The notes beneath the pieces were generated by a model, which did no database searches, was not told the DNA's origin, and saw only the letters and a program-made list of their open reading frames with translations. From assembly GCF_028743715.1 (NCBI RefSeq), contig NZ_CP117996.1, forward strand, positions 434,001-498,000: a stretch of 64,000 nt of DNA, written 5' to 3'. A program made the position numbers and the translations under genes. Every line of letters starts with the position of its first letter. Within the stretch, counting starts at the first letter, position 1. This DNA comes from Microbacterium sp. Clip185. Lineage in GTDB: Bacteria; Actinomycetota; Actinomycetes; Actinomycetales; Microbacteriaceae. Shown here one piece after another: positions 1 to 8,484 of the stretch.

Positions 1-38
1 TGGGTCTCCTTCGACAGGGGGTGTGCTCTCCAGACTGG

Positions 39-81
39 CACGACCGCATCCGGGAACGCGCTTCCGGTCGTGATCCGGATC
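39..81. promoter_or_regulatory. Dyads in the leader of the arginine operon
   Basis: The 178 bases before the first gene hold no credible ORF of their own. They contain an 8-bp perfect inverted repeat, CACGACCG at 39-46 and CGGTCGTG at 65-72, immediately followed by the palindrome GATCCGGATC at 72-81. Their place about 100 bp upstream of an arginine catabolic operon would suit an operator, but no regulator gene is visible in the window and this is inference. Confidence 0.3.
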
Positions 82-178
82 ATCGTGCGAGAATGTCATC
101 CGGCGTGCCCGTGTCGCCGGCTCTCTGACAGCTCCGCCGGGCCCCAGGACAGCGTCCGCCGTGTGTCGAAGGAGCTGA

Positions 179-1033
179 ATGTCCACCGCATCCGTGCCCT
201 CATCCCGTATCGCCCAGCGCCGCAGCTACCTGATGTGCCGTCCCGAGCACTTCACGGTCAGCTACTCCATCAATCCGTGGATGCGGCCCGCCGACCCGAC
301 CGACACGGCCAAGGCCGTTGCGCAGTGGCAGACGCTGCACGACGCCTACGTCGCGCTCGGCCACGAGGTGCGCCTCATCGATGGCGTGCCCGGCCTTCCC
401 GACATGGTCTACACGGCCAACGGCGGCTTCGTCATCGACGGTATCGCGTACGGCCCGAAGTTCCGCTTCGCCGAGCGCGCCGACGAGGCCGAGCCCTTCA
501 TGGACTGGTTCGACGCCAACGGGTTCCGCGTCGCCCGCCCCGAGGAGGTCAACGAGGGCGAGGGTGACTTCCTGCTGGTCGGCAACACGATCCTCGCCGG
601 CACCGGCTTCCGCTCCACCGGCGACAGTCACCGCGAGGTCGGAGAGGTGTTCGGGCGCGAGGTCGTCTCGCTGACGCTCGTGGACCCGCGCTTCTACCAC
701 CTCGACACCGCGATCGCGGTACTCGATCCGGTCGAAGGCCCGGGCGGCGTCGAGAAGGCCAACATCGCCTACCTCCCCGGCGCGTTCGACGAGCAGAGCC
801 AGAAGGTCCTCGCCGAGCGCTACCCCGACGCCATCCGCGTCTCGGATGCGGACGGCGACGTCTTCGGGCTCAACTCCGCCAGCGACGGCTACAACGTGTT
901 CATCTCGCCCCGCGCGAAGGGCTTCGAGACGCAGCTGCGCGAACGCGGCTACAACCCCGTGCTGATCGATCTGTCCGAACTGCTGCTGGGCGGCGGCGGC
1001 ATCAAGTGCTGCACGCTCGAACTGCGCCGGTGA
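179..1033 (+). CDS. Arginine dihydrolase / dimethylargininase-type guanidino hydrolase
   Basis: A 284-aa member of the guanidino-group-modifying (amidinotransferase/DDAH) fold. The expected active-site pieces are visible: INPWM at 31-35, PDMVYTAN at 74-81, GEGD at 127-130, FYHLDTAI with His174, and a C-terminal GGGIKCC in which Cys277 or Cys278 would be the nucleophile. Automatic annotation would call it dimethylarginine dimethylaminohydrolase. The Asn in the TAN motif and its 49-residue spacing from the Asn of INPWM resemble my recollection of cyanobacterial ArgZ/AgrE arginine dihydrolase, which makes ornithine directly. The next gene, an ornithine aminotransferase, fits that better than citrulline release. 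The ATG has the RBS GAAGGAG 5 bases upstream. The fold is secure; the exact substrate is not. Confidence 0.8.
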   Translation: MSTASVPSSRIAQRRSYLMCRPEHFTVSYSINPWMRPADPTDTAKAVAQWQTLHDAYVALGHEVRLIDGVPGLPDMVYTANGGFVIDGIAYGPKFRFAERADEAEPFMDWFDANGFRVARPEEVNEGEGDFLLVGNTILAGTGFRSTGDSHREVGEVFGREVVSLTLVDPRFYHLDTAIAVLDPVEGPGGVEKANIAYLPGAFDEQSQKVLAERYPDAIRVSDADGDVFGLNSASDGYNVFISPRAKGFETQLRERGYNPVLIDLSELLLGGGGIKCCTLELRR

Positions 1034-1053
1034 CCTCGGTGAAGGAGACCGAC

Positions 1054-2268
1054 ATGTCCGTGCTCGACACCACCACGAGCGACATCATCACGGCCGAGGA
1101 CGCGCACCTCGCCCACAACTACCACCCGCTGCCGGTCGTCATCTCGCGCGGCGAGGGCTCGTGGGTCACCGACGTCGAGGGCAAGCGGTACCTCGACCTG
1201 CTGTCGGCGTACTCGGCCCTCAACTTCGGGCACCTGCATCCGGCGATCGTGGCGGTCGCGCAGGAGCAGCTGACGCGCCTCACTCTCACCAGCCGGGCGT
1301 ACCACAACGACCAGCTCGGGGTCTTCGCGGCGGCGCTTGCGGAGCTCTGCGGCAAGGACCTCGTGCTGCCCATGAACACGGGAGCCGAGGCGGTCGAGAC
1401 CGCCATCAAGGTCGCCCGCGCGTGGGCGTACCGGGTGAAGGGCGTGCCTGCGGGAGCTGCCGAGATCGTCGTCGCGGGCGGCAACTTCCACGGGCGAACG
1501 ACGACCATCGTCGGCTTCAGCGACGACCCCGAGGCGCGCGGAGACTTCGGGCCGTTCACCCCCGGTTTCGTCGCGGTGCCTTTCGGCGACGCGGCCGCGC
1601 TCGAGGCGGCCATCACCGACCACACCGCCGCCGTGCTGATCGAGCCGATCCAGGGCGAGGCCGGTGTCATCGTGCCCCCCGCGGGTTACCTCGCCGCCGT
1701 GCGCGAGATCTGCACCCGCCGCGGGGTGCTGTTCATCGCCGACGAGATCCAGTCCGGTCTCGGGCGCACCGGCTACACGTTCGCGTGCGAGCGCGAGGGT
1801 GTCGTGCCCGACATGTACGTGCTCGGCAAGGCGCTCGGCGGCGGCATCCTTCCCGTGTCCGCCGTCGCGGCCGACGCGGCCGTGCTGGGTGTCATCCGTC
1901 CGGGCGAGCACGGCTCGACCTTCGGCGGCAACCCGCTGGCCGCGGCGGTGGGCCACCGCGTGGTCGAGATGCTCGCCACGGGTGAGTTCCAGCAGCGCGC
2001 GAAGGCCCTCGGCGAGCACCTCGAGATGCGGCTGAACGACCTCGTCGGTCACGGCGTGACGGCGGTGCGCGTCGCGGGACTCTGGGCCGGCGTGGACATC
2101 GACCCCGCGCAGGGCACCGCGCGCGAGGTCGCCGAGCGACTGCTCGGGCGCGGCGTGCTCGTGAAGGACACCCACGGTCAGACCATCCGCATCGCACCGC
2201 CGCTCGTGGTGCGCGCGACGGAGCTGGACTGGGCGATCGAGCAGCTGAAGCTCGTCCTCACCGCCTGA
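1054..2268 (+). CDS. rocD: Ornithine--oxo-acid aminotransferase
   Basis: A 404-aa class III PLP-dependent aminotransferase that moves the delta-amino group of ornithine to 2-oxoglutarate, giving glutamate semialdehyde and glutamate. Visible hallmarks are NTGAEAVETAIKVAR, the cofactor-binding FIADEIQSGLGRTG (Asp230) and LGKALGGG, in which Lys259 would form the Schiff base. The reading frame is open from 1006, but the ATG at 1054 has a good RBS (GAAGGAGA) and gives the family-normal N terminus. It lies 20 bp after the guanidino hydrolase, so the two are probably cotranscribed and form a short arginine-to-glutamate route. The identification rests on motifs and context; another omega-aminotransferase is possible but less likely. 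Confidence 0.88.
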   Translation: MSVLDTTTSDIITAEDAHLAHNYHPLPVVISRGEGSWVTDVEGKRYLDLLSAYSALNFGHLHPAIVAVAQEQLTRLTLTSRAYHNDQLGVFAAALAELCGKDLVLPMNTGAEAVETAIKVARAWAYRVKGVPAGAAEIVVAGGNFHGRTTTIVGFSDDPEARGDFGPFTPGFVAVPFGDAAALEAAITDHTAAVLIEPIQGEAGVIVPPAGYLAAVREICTRRGVLFIADEIQSGLGRTGYTFACEREGVVPDMYVLGKALGGGILPVSAVAADAAVLGVIRPGEHGSTFGGNPLAAAVGHRVVEMLATGEFQQRAKALGEHLEMRLNDLVGHGVTAVRVAGLWAGVDIDPAQGTAREVAERLLGRGVLVKDTHGQTIRIAPPLVVRATELDWAIEQLKLVLTA

Positions 2269-2360
2269 CGCGCGGGCACGGGGACGCGCGATCCCCTGGG
2301 GCGCGCGACCTGTGCTCGCACGCGCCCGTGAGTTCATGCACAGGGTGCGCTGTGCACCCC

Positions 2361-2420
2361 TGCGTGTCTCACTTGTGCACGTTGGAGGGGCGTGAATCGT
2401 GCACGGGTGAGACACGGATG
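2361..2420. repeat. 60-bp palindromic module, copy 1
   Basis: Starts TGCGTGTCTCACTTGTGCAC and ends GGTGAGACACGGATG. The terminal arms GTGTCTCAC and GTGAGACAC pair. It is the first of three copies in the 397-bp stretch between rocD and the IclR gene, which otherwise shows no gene. Four further copies, all exactly 60 bp, are listed below. Confidence 0.8.
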
Positions 2421-2432
2421 TGCGCGCGGCCC

Positions 2433-2492
2433 TGCGTGTCTCGGTTGTGCAGGATTCGGGGGCGCTGGGCGTGCATAAGTGAGACACGGATG
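2433..2492. repeat. 60-bp palindromic module, copy 2
   Basis: Same 60-bp unit: TGCGTGTCTCGGTTGTGCAG at the left and ATAAGTGAGACACGGATG at the right, with a variable middle (ATTCGGGGGCGCTGGGCG). It is almost identical to copy 3. Confidence 0.85.
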
Positions 2493-2515
2493 CGGGTGTG
2501 GGGTGCGCGCGGCGC

Positions 2516-2575
2516 TGCGTGTCTCGGTTGTGCAGGATTCGGGGGCGTTGGGCGTGCATGAGTGAGACACGGATG
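2516..2575. repeat. 60-bp palindromic module, copy 3
   Basis: Differs from copy 2 at only a couple of positions (GGGGGCGTTGGGCGTGCATGAG in place of the copy 2 middle, shown here only to mark the changed bases). Same arms and same length. The near-identity of copies 2 and 3 suggests recent local duplication. Confidence 0.85.
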
Positions 2576-2607
2576 CGCCGGGGCACGATGGGACGCGCGG
2601 GCGCGGG

Positions 2608-2622
2608 TTCCACGCAGTGGAA
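2608..2622. promoter_or_regulatory. IclR-type operator candidate (site A)
   Basis: TTCCAC-GCA-GTGGAA is a perfect 6-bp inverted repeat with a 3-bp spacer, 44 bp upstream of the IclR start. Two related sequences lie at 9692-9707 and 13393-13408, in front of the operons that this regulator probably controls. The geometry suits an IclR-family dimer site and autoregulation. This is inference from repeated sequence and position. Confidence 0.5.
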
Positions 2623-2665
2623 ACGGACCATAGCCAGGGCGGGACGCATCCGCGATGATGGGGGC

Positions 2666-3457
2666 ATGGCGATGGCGCTGGAGGGTACGTCCGACGACGG
2701 CGCGCGCTCTCTGATCGACCGGGCCTTCGCCATCCTCGGCACCTTCCAGGGCGGGCGCGTGCGGCAGTCCCTCTCCGACATCTCCCGCCGTACCGGGCTA
2801 CCGATCGCGACCTGTCACCGCATCGTGAAGCGTCTCACCGAGTGGGGCGCGCTGGAGCGCGACGGCGACGGGCGCTACAACATCGGGTTGCGGCTCTGGG
2901 AGACGGCGTCGCTCGCGCCGCGGTCGGTCGGGCTGCAGCGGCTCGCCCGGCCCTACCTGCTCGACCTATACGAGACGACGGGCTACGCGGCGCACCTCGC
3001 GATCCGCGAGGGGCTGGAGCTCGTCTCGATCGAGCTGCTGCAGAGCCCCCGGCGCCAGGCCCCGAGGCCCCGCGTCGGAAACAGGTATCCCCTGCACGCG
3101 ACCGCGATCGGCCTCGTGCTCCTCGCGCACGCTCCTGAGGAGGTGCGGGAGGAGGTCCTCTCGCGCCCGCTCACCGCATTCACCTCGCGCACCTACACCG
3201 ACCCGGTCCTGCTCGAGCGCCTGCTCGCCGACATCCGCCGCAGCGGCTACGCCGTCAGCGACCGGCAGGTGGACAACGTGCACATCAGCGTGGCCGCCCC
3301 CGTCTACGCCGCAGACGGCTCCGTCGTCGCCGCCTGTTCGCTGGCTCTGACCGAGCAGGATGTGGACGGCAAGAACATGATCCACCTCGTGCGTCTGACG
3401 GCGACCTCCATCTCCCGTCAGCTCGCCGCCGCCGGATACGCCCGCCCGGAGACCTGA
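2666..3457 (+). CDS. IclR-family transcriptional regulator (1)
   Basis: A 263-aa IclR-family protein. Residues about 15-65 form the winged helix-turn-helix (SLSDISRRTGLPIATCHRIV). The rest is the GAF-like effector domain, with typical YPLHATAIGLVLLA and SVAAPVYAADGSVVAACSLAL stretches. The frame is open from 2498, but the ATG at 2666 (or 2672) gives the family-normal N terminus. The upstream CGATGATGGGGGC looks more like a leaderless -10 than an RBS. It converges with the acyl-CoA dehydrogenase operon, with 3 bp between the stops. The operator-like palindrome at 2608-2622 and similar motifs in the neighbouring promoters make it the likely regulator of the catabolic island from 3.4 to 16.3 kb. 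Confidence 0.88.
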   Translation: MAMALEGTSDDGARSLIDRAFAILGTFQGGRVRQSLSDISRRTGLPIATCHRIVKRLTEWGALERDGDGRYNIGLRLWETASLAPRSVGLQRLARPYLLDLYETTGYAAHLAIREGLELVSIELLQSPRRQAPRPRVGNRYPLHATAIGLVLLAHAPEEVREEVLSRPLTAFTSRTYTDPVLLERLLADIRRSGYAVSDRQVDNVHISVAAPVYAADGSVVAACSLALTEQDVDGKNMIHLVRLTATSISRQLAAAGYARPET

Positions 3458-3460
3458 CCC

Positions 3461-4636
3461 TCAGCGCGTGAAAGCACTGAGACCGGTGACGGCGCGCCCC
3501 ACGATTAGGGCATTCATCTCCCGCGTCCCCTCGAACGTGTAGAGCGCCTCGGCGTCGGCGAAGAAGCGGGCGACGTCGTTGTCGACGCGGATGCCCTCGG
3601 CGCCGCAGATCTCCCGAGCAAGGGCGACCGTCTCGCGGGCGTGGTCGGCGGCCCAGCCCTTCACGAGCGCCGCCTGCATCTCGTCCGCGCCGCCGTTGTG
3701 GCGGGCGTCGGTGATGGCGACGGCCAGCGCGAGTGTCGCGGTCGCGTTGCCCAGCATCCGCGACAGCTTCTCCTGCACGAGCTGGAAGCCGGCGATCGGC
3801 CGCCCGAACTGCCGCCGGCGCATCGCGTACGCCAGCGCCGCCTCGTACGCCCCGATCTGGAGCCCTGCCGCATTCCACGCGACGACGAACCGCAGGTCGG
3901 CGAGGATCGCGGCGAGATCGGCGAACGAGTCGATGCGCTGCAGTCGGTCGCGCTCGGGCACACGCACGTCGCGCAGCTCGATGTCGCCGTTGCGCACCAT
4001 CCGCAGCGCGATCTTGCCCGTCACGTCGCGCACCGTCACGCCCCCGGCCTCCCGCGGCACGAGGAACGCCTTCACCCGATCGTCGGCGGTGTCGCGGGCG
4101 ACCACGACGATCACCTCCGACAGCGCCGCGTTGCCGATCCACCGCTTGTGCCCATGGATGCGCCACGTGTCGCCCTCGCGGGTCGCCGTGGTCTCGAGCC
4201 CACCGGCCACGTCGGAGCCGTGGTCGGGCTCGGTGAGCGCGAAGCATCCGGTGAGAGCGAACGAACGGATGCGGGGATCCCACCGTTCGACCTGCTCGGG
4301 GGAGCCGCCCCGGCGTACGAGCGTGCGGAACATGCCGACCTGCCCGCCGTAGAGGGTGCCGATCGACATGTCGAAGCGGGCGAGCTCGAGGTGGCGGAAG
4401 CCCACGTACAGCGGCCGCGGCTCGCCGTCTGCGCCGAGGATCGCGGGATCGTCCTCGAGATGCAGCGCCGCGATCTCCTGGCGGAGGTGAGCGGGGCAGT
4501 GCGCGTCCTCCCACCAGGTGGCCAGGTGCGGTCGGGCGCTGCGCTCCAGCAGCTCCCGCAACGCGGTGAGCTTGGCTGCTTCGGCGTCCGTGAGCCGCCC
4601 GGCGTAGCCGAAGACGTCGGTGGGTGCCGCCGTCAC
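3461..4636 (-). CDS. Acyl-CoA dehydrogenase, glutaryl-CoA dehydrogenase-like
   Basis: A 391-aa flavoprotein of the acyl-CoA dehydrogenase family. FAD-binding ALTEPDHGSDVAGG and WIGN lie in the middle domain. The C-terminal TFEGTREMNALIVGRAVTG closely follows the glutaryl-CoA dehydrogenase pattern, with Glu369 as the predicted catalytic base. The frame extends further upstream, but the GTG at 4636 overlaps the stop of the amidohydrolase gene (GTGA) and gives a normal length. It is the last gene of a six-gene operon with a CoA ligase, hydratase and two dehydrogenases, so it probably oxidises a CoA-activated intermediate. Whether it also decarboxylates, as glutaryl-CoA dehydrogenase does, cannot be decided here. 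No electron-transfer flavoprotein gene is in the window. Confidence 0.85.
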   Translation of the reverse strand: MTAAPTDVFGYAGRLTDAEAAKLTALRELLERSARPHLATWWEDAHCPAHLRQEIAALHLEDDPAILGADGEPRPLYVGFRHLELARFDMSIGTLYGGQVGMFRTLVRRGGSPEQVERWDPRIRSFALTGCFALTEPDHGSDVAGGLETTATREGDTWRIHGHKRWIGNAALSEVIVVVARDTADDRVKAFLVPREAGGVTVRDVTGKIALRMVRNGDIELRDVRVPERDRLQRIDSFADLAAILADLRFVVAWNAAGLQIGAYEAALAYAMRRRQFGRPIAGFQLVQEKLSRMLGNATATLALAVAITDARHNGGADEMQAALVKGWAADHARETVALAREICGAEGIRVDNDVARFFADAEALYTFEGTREMNALIVGRAVTGLSAFTR

Positions 4637-5502
4637 GACAGTCCCAGCAGCCGTGCCGCGTTCTGCTTGACGATCATCTCGTGCACGTCCGCGGGGAGAT
4701 CGAGCGTCTGCACGTCGTTCAGCCACCGGTCGGGGGTGAGGGCGGGCATGTCGGAGCCGAAGAGCATCTTGTGCTTCAGATACGTGCGCGCCGCCCGCAC
4801 GAGCGCGGGCGAGAAGTACTTCGGCGACCAGCCGGACAGATCGATCCACGTGTTGAGCTTGTGGGTGGCGATCGAGAGCGCCTCGTCCTGCCAGGGCACG
4901 CTCGGGTGGGCCATGATCACCTGCAGATCAGGGTGCCGGGCAGCGACGTCGTCCAGGAGCATCGGGTTCGACAGCGACAGTCGGAACCCCCATCCGCCGG
5001 GGGTGCCGGCGCCGGCGCCGGTCTGCCCGGTGTGCACGATGATCGGCACGCCGAGCTCCTCGATCGTCGACCAGAGCGGATCGAACTCGTCCGCGGACGG
5101 GTCGAAGCCCTGCACCGAGGGGTGGAACTTGAAGCCGCGCACGCCCAGCTCGCCGACCTGGCGGCGGGCCTCCTCGACCGCCGCCTCGCCCTGGAGCGGG
5201 TCGACGCTGCCGAACGGGATCAGTACGTCGGCGTTGCGGTGCGCGCCCGCGGCAAGATCGTCGATGCTGTTCGGCGCGTGGCCCAGGTTGGTCGTCGCGT
5301 CGACGGTGAACACGACCGCAGCCATCTTGCGCTCGCGGTAGTAGTGCGCCGTCGCATCCACCGTGCGAGGCGGCTCGCTGCTGCCGAAGTACGCCGCCAT
5401 GGCGGCGGTCAGGGCGGGCGGCGACGCGGTGCGTCCGCTGTCGTCGATCTGCACGTGGACGTGCACGTCGATCGCGGAGACGGCGTTCAGATCGATGGTC
5501 AT
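4633..5502 (-). CDS. Amidohydrolase-2 family TIM-barrel metal hydrolase/decarboxylase
   Basis: A 289-aa amidohydrolase_2 protein. The metal-site motifs are in order: HVH at 14-16, a central FKFHPSVQGF, VHTGQTG, IMAHPSVPW and the terminal LFGSDMPAL. This family includes gamma-resorcylate, acetylsalicylate and ACMS-type decarboxylases as well as C-C and ester hydrolases. The sequence does not fix the reaction. It overlaps both neighbours by 4 bp (ATGA and GTGA), so it is translationally coupled in the acyl-CoA operon. A role in cleaving or decarboxylating a ring-derived intermediate is plausible but inferred. Confidence 0.8.
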   Translation of the reverse strand: MTIDLNAVSAIDVHVHVQIDDSGRTASPPALTAAMAAYFGSSEPPRTVDATAHYYRERKMAAVVFTVDATTNLGHAPNSIDDLAAGAHRNADVLIPFGSVDPLQGEAAVEEARRQVGELGVRGFKFHPSVQGFDPSADEFDPLWSTIEELGVPIIVHTGQTGAGAGTPGGWGFRLSLSNPMLLDDVAARHPDLQVIMAHPSVPWQDEALSIATHKLNTWIDLSGWSPKYFSPALVRAARTYLKHKMLFGSDMPALTPDRWLNDVQTLDLPADVHEMIVKQNAARLLGLS

Positions 5503-7121
5503 CGTGCTCCCTGCATCCGTTCTGCCTGTTCGGCGGCGGCGTCGGCCTTGACGCGCGCGAGTTCGATCTTGCCGGTCTGGCTGCGCGCGAGCGTCGGGCG
5601 CACGAAGACCTGACGGGGCTTCTTGTATCCGGCGAGGCGCTCGTCGAGGTACGCCGCGAGGGCGTCGAGGTCGACCACGGCCCCGGCGACGGGAACGATC
5701 ATGGCCGAGACCACCTCACCGAACCGCGGATGCGGCAGGCCGAACACGACGGCGTCGTCGATGTCGGGGTGCGTCAGCAGCTGCTCCTCCACCTCGGCGG
5801 GGAAGACCTTCTCGCCGCCCGTGTTGACCACGGCGCTGAGTCGGCCGAGGAGCTCGATCGAGCCGTCGCCGCGCGCCAGAGCCCAGTCGCCGGGCATCAC
5901 ATAGCGGTGCTCGCCGATGGTCGGGAAGGTGCGCGCGGTTTTCTCGGGGTCGCCGTAGTAGCCGCGGGGGAGGACCCCGCGGAAGGCGAGGATGCCGCGC
6001 GCCCCTGCAACCGGCGGGATCTCGGTCAGATCCTCGTCCAAGAGCACGGTGCCCGGAGTCAGCATGAGCTTGGCGGGCAGATCCTCGGCCGTTCGGGTGA
6101 TGCCGAACGCGAACGGACCGCCCTCGCTGGAGGCGAGAAGATCGACGATCATGACGTCGCCCTGCGCGTGCAATCGGCGCTTGACCTCGTCGCTGAAGCG
6201 CATCCCCGAGCTCATGATCGAGTCGATGCGGCCGAGGCCCCGCCCGTCGGACTCGACGGCCTCGACGAAGGGCAGCGCGACCGCGTCCCCGGCGACGACG
6301 AGACGGGTCACGCCGTGCTGATGCACGAGAGCGAGGGCGTCGGAGACGTCCAGGTGGGCATCTTCGAGCAGCACGATCGTGCCGCCGAGGGCCAGGGTGC
6401 CCATCGTCGTGGACTGCGCGGTGCCGTGCAGCATGGGCGGCAGAGGCAGCGTCACCACGCGCGGGGTGGCGGGGTCGGTCGCGATGCGCGTCGCCTCGTC
6501 GAGGTCGTCCGGCGGCTCGATCCCGATGACGCCCCACGTCGACTGGCGGCGTGCCTGCAGCAGGGTGTCCATCTCCCACACGACGGCCTTGGGGGCGCCG
6601 GTCGTGCCGCCCGTGTAGAGCCGCAGGTCCGCGCCGCGGGGTGCGGCCAGGGGGATCTCGCCTCCCGCCGCGACGATCGTGTCGTAGTCCTCGGCGCCGG
6701 GGATGGATGCGGCGGCGTCACCGTCTGCGACGGCGATCAACGACACGGCGGGGTCGAGTCCCGCCACGGCCTCGGCGGCGACGGTCGCGAGAGAGGTCGG
6801 TGCGATGAGCACCTTCGCGTCGCAGTCCTCCAGCAGGGCGCGCACCTCGCCCGCCCGGTAGCGGTAGTTGATCGCGACGGGCGAGGCTCCGACGGCGAGG
6901 CACGCCCAGAAGAAGGTGAGGTACTCGGCCCGGTTGTACAGCAGCAGTGCGGCGGCATCGCCGAGTCCGACGCCGTTCTCGCGCAGGTGCCGGGCGAGAG
7001 CACCGGCCTCCGCGGCGAAGCGCGCGTAGCTGAGGCGCCGTGTCGGGGTGACGATGGCGGTGCGGTCGGGATCGGCCCGGGCGATCCGCGCCCACAGATC
7101 GCTGTAGTGGATGCCACTCAC
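5499..7121 (-). CDS. AMP-binding acyl-CoA synthetase (CoA ligase)
   Basis: A 540-aa ANL-superfamily enzyme that activates a carboxylic acid with ATP and CoA. The phosphate-binding loop is YTGGTTGAPK (about 169-178), the adenylate-binding region is GDWALARGDGSIELLGR, and the C-terminal catalytic lysine sits in SQTGKIEL (about 518). The GTG start at 7121 overlaps the stop of the SDR gene (GTGA). The much longer open frame upstream of it would run into that gene and is rejected. It is probably the entry point by which the operon's substrate becomes a CoA ester. The substrate class (medium chain, aromatic or branched) is not evident. Confidence 0.87.
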   Translation of the reverse strand: MSGIHYSDLWARIARADPDRTAIVTPTRRLSYARFAAEAGALARHLRENGVGLGDAAALLLYNRAEYLTFFWACLAVGASPVAINYRYRAGEVRALLEDCDAKVLIAPTSLATVAAEAVAGLDPAVSLIAVADGDAAASIPGAEDYDTIVAAGGEIPLAAPRGADLRLYTGGTTGAPKAVVWEMDTLLQARRQSTWGVIGIEPPDDLDEATRIATDPATPRVVTLPLPPMLHGTAQSTTMGTLALGGTIVLLEDAHLDVSDALALVHQHGVTRLVVAGDAVALPFVEAVESDGRGLGRIDSIMSSGMRFSDEVKRRLHAQGDVMIVDLLASSEGGPFAFGITRTAEDLPAKLMLTPGTVLLDEDLTEIPPVAGARGILAFRGVLPRGYYGDPEKTARTFPTIGEHRYVMPGDWALARGDGSIELLGRLSAVVNTGGEKVFPAEVEEQLLTHPDIDDAVVFGLPHPRFGEVVSAMIVPVAGAVVDLDALAAYLDERLAGYKKPRQVFVRPTLARSQTGKIELARVKADAAAEQAERMQGAR

Positions 7122-8032
7122 GCGTTCTCCTTTCGCGACGGCGGCCCCGAGGGCTGCGCCTGCGCGGCGAAGCGATCGGTCCAGGCGGCGTCGATCTCCT
7201 CCGCGCTCCACCCGCCGTCACGGTGGTCGGTGTCGAGCACCTGCGGGTGGGCGTAGAGAGTGAGCCGGTCACCGCCGATTCCGATGGCCTGTCCCGTCAC
7301 CTCGGCCGCCCGATCGGAGGCGAGCCACACCACCAGCGGCGCCACGTCGTCGGGGGTGCCCAGCGCCTTCTCGCGGCGGAGCTCCGGCGGAACCGGGAGG
7401 CCCGCGAGGTGGTCCTCCCACGCCTGCGCGTAGGCGGGGATCGTCGCTGTCATGGGGGAGAGCGCCGTCGGCACGACGGCGTTGACGGTGATCTCGGCAC
7501 GGGCGAGCTCGAGCGACCAGGTGCGCGCCATCGCGACGATCCCCGCCTTCACGGCCGCGTAGTTCGTCTGGCCGAAGCTGCCGAACTGGCCGGCCGGGGA
7601 CCCGATGAGGATGATGCGCCCGCCCTCGCCCTGCTCGCGCAGGAAGGATGCGGCGGCTCGGCCGCACGTGAAGGTGCCGCGCAGGTGCGTCTCGACGACG
7701 AGGTCGAACTCCTCGTCGCTCATCTTCCACAGCACCCGGTCGCGCAGCACCCCGGCATTGGCGACGAGGATGTCGAGCCGGCCGAAGGCGTCCACGGCGG
7801 CACGGACGAGCTGCTCGGCGGCTGCCGTCGTACCGACTGCGGCCACGGCTGCCGTGGCGGCCCCGCCCGCGGCGCGGATCTCCTCGACCACGGCGTCGGC
7901 CGATGCCGCATCCACGTCGTTGACGACGACCGCGGCTCCCGCGGCCGCGAGGGCGAGCGCGTAGGCCCGGCCGAGGCTGCGCCCCGCTCCCGTGACGATC
8001 GCGACCCGGCCGTCGAGTCGGATGCTGCTCAC
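7118..8032 (-). CDS. SDR-family dehydrogenase (3-hydroxyacyl-CoA type)
   Basis: A 304-aa short-chain dehydrogenase/reductase. The Rossmann dinucleotide motif is TGAGRSLG (14-21), with VNDVD after beta-2 favouring NAD over NADP. The catalytic residues are Ser145, Tyr158 and Lys162 in NYAAVKAG. The long C-terminal tail resembles the SDR domain of peroxisomal multifunctional beta-oxidation enzymes and their bacterial homologues. Next to a MaoC-type hydratase it would oxidise the 3-hydroxyacyl-CoA made by that enzyme. It overlaps both neighbours by 4 bp. Confidence 0.85.
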   Translation of the reverse strand: MSSIRLDGRVAIVTGAGRSLGRAYALALAAAGAAVVVNDVDAASADAVVEEIRAAGGAATAAVAAVGTTAAAEQLVRAAVDAFGRLDILVANAGVLRDRVLWKMSDEEFDLVVETHLRGTFTCGRAAASFLREQGEGGRIILIGSPAGQFGSFGQTNYAAVKAGIVAMARTWSLELARAEITVNAVVPTALSPMTATIPAYAQAWEDHLAGLPVPPELRREKALGTPDDVAPLVVWLASDRAAEVTGQAIGIGGDRLTLYAHPQVLDTDHRDGGWSAEEIDAAWTDRFAAQAQPSGPPSRKENA

Positions 8033-8484
8033 CGGAAGTGCCTCAGGATCAGTTCGGCGACGACTCCCGGTTTCGCAGACCCCTCGACCTCGAAGGTGAG
8101 CGCGAGCGTGACCTGCAGCGCGTCGCCGCGGTCCTCGACCTCGGCGATCCGACCGGTGAGGCGGATGCGTCCGCCCGACGGCGTCGGGGCCGGGAAGCGG
8201 ATGCGGTCGAAGCCGTAGACGATGCCGGCGCTCGCGCCGCTCACGCGGTAGATCTCCCGCAGGGGGAGCACGACCATGCTGAGGGTCAGCATGCCGTGCG
8301 CGATGCGTCCGCCGAACGGCGATGCGGCCGCGGCGGCCTCGTCGACGTGCAGCGGGTTGTCGTCGCCGGTCAGATCCGCGTAGACGTCGATGTCGTCCTG
8401 CGTGATCGGGTACCAGGAGGACGGGCCCAGCTCTCTTCCGCGGGCGGCGGGGAGTTCTTCGATCGCAATGGCGTCGGTCGTCAT
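8029..8484 (-). CDS. MaoC-like enoyl-CoA hydratase/dehydratase
   Basis: A 151-aa hot-dog-fold protein with the R-hydratase signature DDNPLHVD, in which Asp42 and His46 are the expected catalytic pair, followed by SPFGGRIAHGML. The length is normal for a single-domain MaoC protein. It would hydrate a 2-enoyl-CoA for the neighbouring SDR dehydrogenase. The ATG at 8484 overlaps the stop of the alcohol dehydrogenase gene by 4 bp. Confidence 0.85.
   Translation of the reverse strand: MTTDAIAIEELPAARGRELGPSSWYPITQDDIDVYADLTGDDNPLHVDEAAAAASPFGGRIAHGMLTLSMVVLPLREIYRVSGASAGIVYGFDRIRFPAPTPSGGRIRLTGRIAEVEDRGDALQVTLALTFEVEGSAKPGVVAELILRHFR

Noticed and set aside
1..178. A gene in the first 178 bases
   Set aside because: The open frame from 70 to 567 is out of frame with the well-supported hydrolase gene, is arginine-rich shadow sequence and has no RBS.
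2361..2575. Regularly spaced palindromes considered as a CRISPR array
   Set aside because: The repeats are inverted inside each unit and copies are nearly identical along their full length, so there are no unique spacers. No cas genes are nearby.
949..2781. A 610-aa minus-strand open frame over rocD and the 60-bp repeats
   Set aside because: It is antisense to rocD, and its repetitive N-terminal half is just the translation of the palindromic modules.
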